The position numbers and the translations under genes were made by a program. Of a stretch of DNA of 64,000 nt, positions 17,036 to 24,508 are shown one piece after another (positions within the stretch are counted from its first letter, which is position 1; each line of letters begins with the position of its first letter). Below the pieces are notes generated by a model, which saw only the letters and a program-made list of their open reading frames with translations, did no database searches and was not told the origin of the DNA. Source of the DNA: Planctomycetota bacterium (GTDB lineage Bacteria; Planctomycetota; Planctomycetia; Gemmatales; HRBIN36); contig JACTMY010000014.1 of NCBI GenBank assembly GCA_014584395.1, forward strand, positions 124,001 to 188,000, in the 5' to 3' direction.

Positions 17036-19978
17036 ATGAAGACGGAACTCCCCAAGCAATTCGATCCGCAGGAAGCTCAGCAGCATTGGCTCAAGCAATG
17101 GGCCGAATGGGGAACCTACCAGAGCGATCCAAACCCTCAGAAAAAACCCTTTACGATCGTCATTCCTCCTCCCAACGTGACCGGGGCGCTTCATCTGGGG
17201 CATGGCCTCAACGACACCATGCAGGATGTGCTCATTCGCTGGCGGCGCATGCAAGGCTTCAACGCGCTGTATGTGCCTGGCACGGATCACGCCGGCATCG
17301 CCACCCAAGCCGTGGTGGAAAAGCGCCTGTGGGAGACGGAGAAGAAAACGCGCCGCGACCTGGGACGCGAGGAATTGGTGCGCCGCATTTGGGTCTGGAA
17401 GGATGAATATGAGAAACGCATCCTCGATCAACTGCGGCAGATGGGCTTTAGCTGCGACTGGCGGCGCACCCGCTTCACCTTGGACGAAGTCTGCAGCCGG
17501 GCCGTGCGGCGAACCTTTTTCGAATTGTTCAAGCAAGGACTCATTTTTCGCGGGAAGCGGCTGGTGAACTGGGATACCCAGCTACTCACCTCGGTGGCCG
17601 ATGATGAGACTTACGTGGTGGAAGTGAAGAGCGGTTTTTGGACCTTTAAATACCCCGTAAACGAAGTGCCTGGGGAGTTTCTCCGCTTTTCCACGACCCG
17701 GCCCGAAACCATGTTGGGCGACGCGGCCCTGTGCGTGCATCCAAACGATGCCCGCTATCAATCGCTCATTGGCAAAACGGTGACGCAACCGCTCGTCAAG
17801 CGGGTGATTCCCATCATTGCGGACGGACTGTTGGCGGATCCTGAACTGGGCACCGGCTGCGTGAAAGTGACGCCCGCCCATGACGCCAACGATTACGCCT
17901 GCTGGCAGCGGCACCCCGAAATTGGCATGATCAACATCCTCAATCCCGACGGCACGTTGAACGAGCACGCCGGCGCCTTCGCTGGCCAGGATCGTTACCA
18001 AGCCCGCGAGGCCGTGGTGGCGGCCATGGAAAATCTGGGATTGTTCGAAGGACGCGAGGATCGCACCATTCCGCTTAAATTCAGCGACCGCAGCAAGTCG
18101 CCGATCGAGCCGCTGCTGTCGGATCAGTGGTTCGTGAAAATGGGCGATGGCGCGGACGGGTCGCCCGGCTTGGCCCAAAAAGCCATGGACGCCGTGACCA
18201 GCGGCCAAGTGCGGTTCCATCCCGAACGGTACGCCAAGACCTACCTCGACTGGCTGGGCGAGAAACGCGACTGGTGCATCAGCCGGCAGTTATGGTGGGG
18301 GCATCGCATTCCCATATGGTATTGCCAGGCTCCGGATGACCTGGTGCGGACCTGGCGCCAGGCGCATCCCGAAGTCTTCGCCATGAAGGACGAGGAACAT
18401 CAGCAATGGCTCCTTTGCAGCGAGACCGATTTGCCCCGCGATGCCCTGGGCGCGGACCATCCCCTTCGGCAAGACGAAGACGTGCTGGATACGTGGTTTT
18501 CTTCCGCTTTGTGGCCCCATTCCACGCTGGGTTGGCCTGAAGCCACGCCCGACATGGCCTACTACTATCCCACCGACGTGCTCGTGACGAGCCGCGACAT
18601 TATCACCCTTTGGGTGGCGCGAATGGTCATGTTCAGCCAATTCAATCTCGGCCAAGTGCCCTTCCACCATGTCTACATCCACCCGAAAATCCTGGATGGC
18701 TTCGGCGAGACCATGTCCAAATCCAAAGGCAACGGCGTGGACCCCCTGGACATCGTGGGGCATTATGGCGTGGACGCTCTACGCTTCGGCTTGTGCCAAC
18801 TGGCCACCGAAACCCAAGACGCCCGGCTGCCCGTGGCCAATGTGTGCCCCCATTGCCAATCGCTGGTGCCCGTGAAGGCGGAGCACATGTACATGCGGAC
18901 CAAAAAGGTGACTTGCCCCTCCTGCAAGAAACCCTTCCGTCCGGGCGGCCCCTGGCCCGAACCCGATCCCGAACTGCCCACGGCCAAGCAATCCTCCGAA
19001 CGCTTCGAGATGGGCCGCAATTTCGCCACCAAACTATGGAACGCCGCCCGTTTCATCCTCATGAATTTGAATGGCTATTCCGCTGACGTGCTCGACAACA
19101 CCAAGCTGCCCATTGAAGACCGATGGCTTCTGAGCCGGCTCAAACTAACCGTGGATCAAGTCACCCTGGCCCTGGAACAGTACCGCATGAGCGAAGCCTC
19201 CAAGGTCCTATACGAATTCGTCTGGTCGGAATTCTGCGATTGGTATCTGGAAATGTCTAAGCCGCGGCTGAAGGACCCCAAGGCGCAAGCCGCCGTGCAA
19301 CGCATCCTCGCGGGCGCGCTGGATGTGATCCTGCGGCTCCTGCACCCGATGATGCCCTTCGTGACCGAGTCGCTTTGGCAAGCCTTGGGGGAAGCCGCCC
19401 CGCGGCGCTGGAGCACGCCCCCCGACGCCATCGCCGGCAGCATTATGCGCGCCCCCTGGCCGCAGCTTCCGCAAGGTCTCCGGGAGGAAACCACGGAGCA
19501 TCTGATCGGCCGGCTGCAGGACTTGATCCGCGCCGTGCGGCAAGCCCGCAACGAATTCCGCGTGGATGAGCGAACCGCCGTGGATTTGACCGTGAAGTGC
19601 AGCGACCATCACACCATGCAGCTTGGGATGCTGATCCCCTTCGTGCAGTCCCTGGCCAAGGTGAATCAAGTGAACCTGGGGCCGCAGCCGCCCACGCCGC
19701 CGGCCTCCGCTACGATCACCCATGCCGACTTCACCGCTTTCGTGCACCTGGAGGGGTTGATCGACGTCGCCGCCGAACTCAAGCGGCTAGCCAAACAAAA
19801 GCAGGACAAGGAAAAACAACTGGCCGGCGTGAAAGCCAAGCTTGGCAACGCCCAGTTCATGGAGAAAGCTTCCCCTGAGGTTGTGGAACAAACCCGAACC
19901 CAGGAACGCGATCTGCTCCAACAACTCGCCACCCTGGATGCCACAATCCAGCAGCTTGCACCTAGGCCCAACGCATGA
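17036..19978 (+). CDS. valS: valine--tRNA ligase
   Basis: A 980-residue class I synthetase. The HIGH motif is HLGH at residues 53-56 in PPNVTGALHLGHG. The CP1 editing domain covers about 200-350. The KMSKS signature is MSKSK at 560-564 in GETMSKSKGNG. Directly after it is a zinc-ribbon insert with Cys604/Cys607 and Cys627/Cys630. The anticodon-binding domain and the C-terminal coiled-coil arm (AAELKRLAKQKQDKEKQL and onward) end the protein. The start at 17036 gives the normal N-terminus; the frame is open 13 codons upstream. Its stop overlaps the next gene's start as ATGA. It charges tRNA-Val in the cytoplasm. Confidence 0.97.
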   Translation: MKTELPKQFDPQEAQQHWLKQWAEWGTYQSDPNPQKKPFTIVIPPPNVTGALHLGHGLNDTMQDVLIRWRRMQGFNALYVPGTDHAGIATQAVVEKRLWETEKKTRRDLGREELVRRIWVWKDEYEKRILDQLRQMGFSCDWRRTRFTLDEVCSRAVRRTFFELFKQGLIFRGKRLVNWDTQLLTSVADDETYVVEVKSGFWTFKYPVNEVPGEFLRFSTTRPETMLGDAALCVHPNDARYQSLIGKTVTQPLVKRVIPIIADGLLADPELGTGCVKVTPAHDANDYACWQRHPEIGMINILNPDGTLNEHAGAFAGQDRYQAREAVVAAMENLGLFEGREDRTIPLKFSDRSKSPIEPLLSDQWFVKMGDGADGSPGLAQKAMDAVTSGQVRFHPERYAKTYLDWLGEKRDWCISRQLWWGHRIPIWYCQAPDDLVRTWRQAHPEVFAMKDEEHQQWLLCSETDLPRDALGADHPLRQDEDVLDTWFSSALWPHSTLGWPEATPDMAYYYPTDVLVTSRDIITLWVARMVMFSQFNLGQVPFHHVYIHPKILDGFGETMSKSKGNGVDPLDIVGHYGVDALRFGLCQLATETQDARLPVANVCPHCQSLVPVKAEHMYMRTKKVTCPSCKKPFRPGGPWPEPDPELPTAKQSSERFEMGRNFATKLWNAARFILMNLNGYSADVLDNTKLPIEDRWLLSRLKLTVDQVTLALEQYRMSEASKVLYEFVWSEFCDWYLEMSKPRLKDPKAQAAVQRILAGALDVILRLLHPMMPFVTESLWQALGEAAPRRWSTPPDAIAGSIMRAPWPQLPQGLREETTEHLIGRLQDLIRAVRQARNEFRVDERTAVDLTVKCSDHHTMQLGMLIPFVQSLAKVNQVNLGPQPPTPPASATITHADFTAFVHLEGLIDVAAELKRLAKQKQDKEKQLAGVKAKLGNAQFMEKASPEVVEQTRTQERDLLQQLATLDATIQQLAPRPNA

Positions 19979-20451
19979 AAACCATCCCTGGGTCCGCGCC
20001 ATCGCCCTCCGCGACGCGCTGGGCCTGGGTCAGCGTCGGCCTCATGATGTTGATCACTCTCCTCTTCGGTACGGACCTATTCTCGCGACAAAACACCTTG
20101 CCAATCCTCTGGTGGATTCTGAGTTGGTTCGGCGGCGAGCCCGTCCGCGTTATTCCGCAATTTTCCGATCAGGAGGGGATGCTCCGCAAGTCGGCCCACT
20201 TCCTCGAATATGCCGCCCTCGCAGCCCTCTGGTATCGTGCCCTGGCACGCTGGCCCATCGGCGATCATTACCTCGCTTGTGCCGCCTTCGCCCTCCTGGC
20301 CACCGCGGCCTGGGCGGGGGTGGATGAATGGCAACAAGCCTTCGTCAGCCAACAACGCACGGGCAGCCTGGCTGACGTGGGGCTGGACGTCCTGGGCGGA
20401 GCGACCGCACTTGCCCTGATCGGCTTGGTCCGATTGATGCGGAAAATTTGA
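19975..20451 (+). CDS. VanZ family membrane protein
   Basis: A 158-residue protein with four membrane helices (about 17-33, 75-90, 97-115 and 138-153). The VanZ signature is present: KSAHFLEYAALAALWYRAL, where the H-F-x-E-Y pattern lies in the second helix, then AGVDEWQQAFVSQQRTGSLADVGLD with the D-E-x-x-Q and R-x-x-x-x-x-D residues conserved across the family, then a last glycine-rich helix. VanZ proteins lower teicoplanin susceptibility in enterococci; most chromosomal members have no known role. The ATG overlaps the valS stop, so translation is coupled. In planctomycetes the link to glycopeptides is unproven. Confidence 0.9.
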   Translation: MKTIPGSAPSPSATRWAWVSVGLMMLITLLFGTDLFSRQNTLPILWWILSWFGGEPVRVIPQFSDQEGMLRKSAHFLEYAALAALWYRALARWPIGDHYLACAAFALLATAAWAGVDEWQQAFVSQQRTGSLADVGLDVLGGATALALIGLVRLMRKI

Positions 20452-20483
20452 GTCGATTGCGTCAATGTTGGGTTACTAGTCCC

Positions 20484-20582
20484 GTGAAACGATCAAACGG
20501 CCCACCTGAAATATCTTCGGACGTAAACCATTAATCTGCATAGTCATGCGTCGATGATGACCCATAGTTGTGATCGTTTCAC
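20484..20582. repeat. 99-bp element bounded by perfect 12-bp inverted repeats
   Basis: GTGAAACGATCA at 20484-20495 is repeated in inverse at 20571-20582 with no mismatch, with 75 bases between. The distance is too long for a terminator. It could be a small non-autonomous mobile element, an operator pair, or the closing stem of a structured RNA. No flanking target-site duplication is obvious. Confidence 0.55.
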
Positions 20583-20698
20583 AGGAGGGGGGTGGGTGTG
20601 TGAAAAGCTCACCTCAATTCCCTACGCACCAAGCACATCAGTGTGTTTTCTACAGCGCCGTGAAATCCCTGGCGCCTGCGCGTTAAATCTGCAATACA

Positions 20699-20745
20699 AG
20701 CCCCGAGCGCGAGCGCGGGGTAACGCAGGGGGCTGACGCCCCCCG
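20699..20745. repeat. REP-like double GC-rich hairpin
   Basis: Two adjacent palindromes: CCCCG...CGGGG at 20701-20720 and GGGGGC-TGAC-GCCCCC at 20728-20743. This form (CCCCGAGCG... then GGGGGCT...CGCCCCC) resembles the short intergenic repeats found in many copies in planctomycete genomes; only this copy was seen in the window. Confidence 0.5.
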
Positions 20746-20879
20746 CTCATGAAAAAACGCAACCCCGCTCAACCAAAAAACGCTTGCCAGGGCGTGGCCG
20801 GTTGCCCAAAATGGCCGTTGATACGCCGCTTGAGGCCTTGCGCCTTCAAGGCCCGCGAACGATTGCTGGGAGATGGTCC

Positions 20880-21083
20880 ATGTCCGCGCCGCAAGAACCC
20901 CCTCAACCGCTTTCCCCGGTCCAGCGTTTCAAGGAATACGAGGACCCGCATTACCACGATGAGGACGACCTGGGCAGCGTCGCTGCGGATGATGCAGCGC
21001 CCCACCGCCCTGCCCCGGCTCGCCCTGCGAAGCCCAAGCCTCGGATCATTCCCTCGCGGCGCCGTTTCGCTCCCGAGGATTAA
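20880..21083 (+). CDS. small hypothetical protein, Pro- and charge-rich
   Basis: About 67 residues from the ATG at 20880, preceded by GGGAG. The first half is acidic with His and Tyr (EYEDPHYHDEDDLG), the second half is Pro/Ala/Arg/Lys-rich (APARPAKPKPRIIPSRRRF), so it is probably disordered with a basic tail. No family is recognised. The frame is open upstream to 20784, with another possible ATG at 20811. It ends 39 bases before the aldolase gene on the same strand and may be co-transcribed with it. Confidence is limited by its size and low complexity. Confidence 0.45.
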   Translation: MSAPQEPPQPLSPVQRFKEYEDPHYHDEDDLGSVAADDAAPHRPAPARPAKPKPRIIPSRRRFAPED

Positions 21084-21122
21084 CCGTCTGACCGACCCAC
21101 CCCAACAACGTGAGGTGCCCTT

Positions 21123-21920
21123 GTGCGCCCGAATCAACTGAAACGCGATCTCCGGGCGGGCCAGATCTGCCCGGGGACCTGGCTTTCCCTCGGCAATCTG
21201 TTGTCCGCTCGTTATTTGACCCGCGTCGGCTTCCGCTGGCTTACCCTGGACATCGAGCATGGCCCCTGGGATTGGGAATCGGCCTGCCATGCCTTCGCTC
21301 TGATCGCCGAGGCCGGCTGCGTGCCCCTAGCGCGCGTGCCCGCCAATCGGCATGAATACATCAAGCGGGCCTTGGACCTGGGCGCTCATGGCGTGATCGT
21401 GCCCATGGTGAATTCGGCCGAGGAAGCCCGGGCCGCCGTGGCCGCGGCCAAATATCCCCCCGAAGGCATCCGCAGCGTGGGCGGCAACGTCCACGCCCTC
21501 AATTTCGGCACGAATGCCGGGCAATATCTGCAGCATGCCAACGACGAACTGCTCGTGATCCTGCAATGCGAGCACATCACGGCCGTCGAACAAGCGGACG
21601 CGATCTTCAGCGTTCCCGGGATCGATGCCATCTTCTGCGGCCCCAACGACCTGGCCTGGAGCATGCGGCAACAACCCGGCGTGGCCCCGAAGGCCGAGGC
21701 CATCTTCGCGGCTCAGAACCAAATCCTCGCCGCCTGCCAGCGGCACCGCGTGCCCGCCGGCATTCATTGCTTCAGCGCCGAGGAGGCGGCCCGGAGGGCC
21801 AAGGAAGGCTGGCAATTTCTCGCCATCAACAGCGATTTGCGCTTCCTCCTGGACGGCGCGGTGGCGGCCCTCAAACCCTTCCGCGTCGGCATGACGGCGG
21901 AGGAAGCGGGGCAATATTAA
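21123..21920 (+). CDS. HpcH/HpaI aldolase family protein
   Basis: A 265-residue class II pyruvate aldolase-like protein starting with GTG at 21123 after a GTGAGG site. The TIM-barrel landmarks are present: GTWLSLGNLLSARYL in the first strand and helix, TLDIEHGPWDW (catalytic His region), GVIVPMVNSAEEARAAV, the metal-binding Glu in LQCEHITAVEQ, and the metal-binding Asp in IDAIFCGPNDLAW. The family includes 2-dehydro-3-deoxyglucarate and 4-hydroxy-2-oxoheptanedioate aldolases, which cleave 2-oxo-4-hydroxy acids to pyruvate and an aldehyde. The usual arginine near GVRS is found in GIRSVGG. Substrate not assignable; no sugar-acid genes are adjacent. Confidence 0.9.
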   Translation: MRPNQLKRDLRAGQICPGTWLSLGNLLSARYLTRVGFRWLTLDIEHGPWDWESACHAFALIAEAGCVPLARVPANRHEYIKRALDLGAHGVIVPMVNSAEEARAAVAAAKYPPEGIRSVGGNVHALNFGTNAGQYLQHANDELLVILQCEHITAVEQADAIFSVPGIDAIFCGPNDLAWSMRQQPGVAPKAEAIFAAQNQILAACQRHRVPAGIHCFSAEEAARRAKEGWQFLAINSDLRFLLDGAVAALKPFRVGMTAEEAGQY

Positions 21921-21985
21921 ACCCAAGGACCGAAGCCCGTGGTTGTCGTAGGCTCCCACTTGCTCAATAACTCACACCGAGGCGG

Positions 21986-23278
21986 TCACTCCGCCTTCAG
22001 GCAATAAAGCCATTGATTCGAACGCAGGAAAAGTTGCTTGCCACTCACCGCGGGGGTGGCGTTGAAGTCGGTATCATCCTCCAGCTTATTCACAGCGAGC
22101 AGATTAAAACTGGGCGAAGCCTGGAAGACGACCACGCCGGAGCGGCGCGTCGGTGCATAGATGCGGTCCTCGACGACGATGGGGGATGCGTAGACCGAAC
22201 GGCCGCCCGCCCCTTGGATAGGGACTCGCTGATTGTAAACCACCTTGCCCGTGGCCGCCTCGACGCAGAAAGCGATGCCGGCTTCGTTGAGCCAATAGAG
22301 GTGTTGATCGACGATGACCGGGGTGGGGACGTAGGAACTTTCCCGAATGGTCCACAAGACGTGGGACGCGGTGACGTTGCCCGAGCCGCCGGCCTTGATG
22401 GCGATGGAGCCTTTGCCCTGATAGCCGCCAGTGCCGTAAATCACGCCGTCATGGGCCACGAGGCTGGGGCTGACGTTGCCCTTCATCGGCGCTTCCACAT
22501 ACCAAAGTTTCTTGCCGGTGGCGGGGTCGATCCCGATGACTTCATCCGGCATGGAAACGGCCAGTTCGGTCTTCCCCTCGGCGGTTTTGACAATGACGGG
22601 CGTGCTATAGCTGGAATCGAGTTTGGGCGTTTCGAGCTTCCACACGGTTTTGCCCGTCTTTTTATCCAAGGCCCAAATCGCCTTGCTTTCGCTGGCGGCG
22701 TTCACAATCACCATGTTTTCGTACAGGATGGGACTGCTGGCCGACCCCCATCGGCGGCGGTCGGACTGCTTGCCGACGCTGGTCTGCCACAAGTGCTTGC
22801 CGTCCATGTCAAAGGCCAGAACGCCCGACTTGCCAAAGAAAACGAAGACCGACTCCCCATCCGAGACGGGAGTGCTGCTGGCGTAGCCATGCTCGGCGAT
22901 GAAGCCACGGAAGGGGTCTTCGGGTTGTTCAGCGCGAATCTCGGCGGACCACAGGATGTGGCCATCCGTCGACCGCACGCAGAGCAGCCAACGCTTGAGG
23001 TTCCTTATTTCGCCCGGCGAACCGGTGTTCATGCCGTAGCCGTTGTAGCAGGTCACGAAAATTTTCTCGCCGACGACGATCGGGCTGGAGGAGCCAAGCC
23101 CGGGCAAGAGCGTTTTCCAGGCCACGCCTTGCTGTTTGGACCATTGGAGCGGGGCCGAGGCATCGGCCGCCTTGCCGGTCAAGTTCGGCCCCCGGAATTG
23201 GGGCCAGTCGTGAGCCGCCGCCCAAAAGGCGCACATTCCCAGTCCGAGCAAACTAAGCAGTCCAAGGCGATGGTTCAT
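21986..23278 (-). CDS. secreted PQQ-like beta-propeller protein
   Basis: A 430-residue protein from the ATG at 23278, which has AAAGGG upstream and begins a signal peptide (NHRLGLLSLLGLGMCAFWAAA). Mature residues 22-430 start with the planctomycete-typical DWPQFRGPNLTG and then repeat blade units with a W near the end of a strand: VAWKTLLPG, ILWSAEIRAE, HLWQTSVG, TVWKLETPK, KLWYVEAPM. This is an eight-bladed PQQ-type propeller without the dehydrogenase active-site residues, so it is probably a binding or scaffold protein outside the cytoplasm. It converges on the aldolase gene. Its frame is open a little further upstream of the chosen start, without protein-like content. Confidence 0.87.
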   Translation of the reverse strand: MNHRLGLLSLLGLGMCAFWAAAHDWPQFRGPNLTGKAADASAPLQWSKQQGVAWKTLLPGLGSSSPIVVGEKIFVTCYNGYGMNTGSPGEIRNLKRWLLCVRSTDGHILWSAEIRAEQPEDPFRGFIAEHGYASSTPVSDGESVFVFFGKSGVLAFDMDGKHLWQTSVGKQSDRRRWGSASSPILYENMVIVNAASESKAIWALDKKTGKTVWKLETPKLDSSYSTPVIVKTAEGKTELAVSMPDEVIGIDPATGKKLWYVEAPMKGNVSPSLVAHDGVIYGTGGYQGKGSIAIKAGGSGNVTASHVLWTIRESSYVPTPVIVDQHLYWLNEAGIAFCVEAATGKVVYNQRVPIQGAGGRSVYASPIVVEDRIYAPTRRSGVVVFQASPSFNLLAVNKLEDDTDFNATPAVSGKQLFLRSNQWLYCLKAE

Positions 23279-23389
23279 GGGTACCCTTTCTGAGCCTGCG
23301 AATGGCTTGACACGATACCTATTAAACCCATCACTGGTTGGAAAAGCACTCGAATAGTCTGCTTCCCATCCCATTCTCATGAACGGCCG

Positions 23390-24346
23390 TCAGCGACCGG
23401 CTCGCCAATAGAGGCTTTTTGGTTCTTCCTCCTTGAATTCTAGCACCTTGCTTTGGCCATCGAGGGCCAGCCAAAAGACTTCCCAATCGCCGTCGACGTA
23501 CCCATCCTTGGGCGAAGCGGCTTTTCCAGAAATGGCCCGACCGCCGAGGAAGGGAAAGGTGCAGACGAGCGCCTGGCCGTCGGGCCGCCAGGCGATCAAT
23601 CGGGCCGCGTGGTTTTGCAAGCGGCTGGTCCAAGCTTTCGGCGGCTTGAGCAGGCGGGATTGCCGCGTTTCCATGTCATACAGTTCCACCGCGCCGAGGT
23701 GGTCCAATGTGCTGAGGGCGAGCCGCCGGCCATCGGGCGAGGGAGCGAATTCGAAGATGGTCTTTTGATGGAAGAGCGTCGTCTCCTTCTGTCCGGATCT
23801 GAGGATCAAGTCCTGCAGCCGCAGTTTCTTGCCCGTGCCCGGTCCCTCGGCCAAGAAAAGCAGATCACCGTTGGGCAGGAAGCGGCCCATGCACACGCCA
23901 TGCCGCGCATGCGTGAGTTGTTCGACGGTGAAATCGGCCAGTTTCAGGGCATGGAGTTGCATGGTTCCCGAGCGCCGGCTCAAGAAAACGAGTGTTTCAC
24001 TGATCGGCGACCAGATCGGCAGCATCGCCGTCGGTCCCGTGGCGGTCCATTCCTTGGTCAGATGCAGCGTTCTTTTGCCCTCGGCATCGCTCACGATGAC
24101 GTGGAAGAACGGACCATGCGCCTGCTTGCACGTCATCTTGAATTGACGATTCGGCGACCAATGGACGTGCTCGGCGAGATGCCCCGCGCGCTGCAGCAAG
24201 CTGCCGTCTTCGGAAAAGGTGTAAGCGGAGACGTTGGTCTCGACGCACAAGGTGGTTTTTTCAAGCGATTGGCCGCGGTCATCCTGGACGGAAGGAGCGA
24301 AGCTGGCCAAGCCCAGGGTCAAGAAGAGGAAACAGCGAACCATCAT
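23390..24346 (-). CDS. secreted TolB/PD40-like beta-propeller protein
   Basis: A 318-residue protein. An N-terminal signal peptide (VRCFLFLTLGLASFAP) precedes WD40-like PD40 units: HVHWSPNRQFKMTC, LPIWSPISETLVFLSRR, MGRFLPNGDLLFLA, FAPSPDGRRLALSTL and IAWRPDGQALVCTF, each having the S/R-P-[DN]-G-x-x-[LI] turn of TolB-type propellers. Five or six blades can be counted. Such proteins usually take part in protein-protein contacts in the periplasm. It precedes the PQQ-propeller gene on the same strand with a gap of 111 bases, so the two may form one unit. No partner tolQ/R/A or pal gene is nearby, so a Tol role is not supported. Confidence 0.8.
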   Translation of the reverse strand: MMVRCFLFLTLGLASFAPSVQDDRGQSLEKTTLCVETNVSAYTFSEDGSLLQRAGHLAEHVHWSPNRQFKMTCKQAHGPFFHVIVSDAEGKRTLHLTKEWTATGPTAMLPIWSPISETLVFLSRRSGTMQLHALKLADFTVEQLTHARHGVCMGRFLPNGDLLFLAEGPGTGKKLRLQDLILRSGQKETTLFHQKTIFEFAPSPDGRRLALSTLDHLGAVELYDMETRQSRLLKPPKAWTSRLQNHAARLIAWRPDGQALVCTFPFLGGRAISGKAASPKDGYVDGDWEVFWLALDGQSKVLEFKEEEPKSLYWRAGR

Positions 24347-24508
24347 GATGGGCCTCCTGTTCTGGCAAAGGAGAAAGCGACGCCGTGGAGTATACCCATC
24401 CCTTAGATTTGTCGATGTAACAAACAGGTAACAAGCCGACCGACAGGCTCGGCCAGGCGGCGAGCGCGGAGACGCGCACCATAGCTGGAGTGCCGGGCGG
24501 ACCTTCGC

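Larger units (their letters stand above)
20452..20879. other. intergenic region with inverted repeat and GC-rich hairpins
   Basis: These 428 bases between vanZ and a small gene hold two separate structures listed below: a 12-bp inverted repeat pair at 20484-20582 and a double GC-rich hairpin at 20699-20745. No open frame here is convincing before 20880. Confidence 0.6.

Noticed and set aside
22013-23293. A 426-codon plus-strand frame opposite the PQQ propeller gene
   Set aside because: The minus-strand protein has a signal peptide and repeated propeller blades; the plus frame has none.
23390-24346. TolB of a Tol-Pal system
   Set aside because: Only the propeller type matches; tolQ, tolR, tolA and pal are absent around it.
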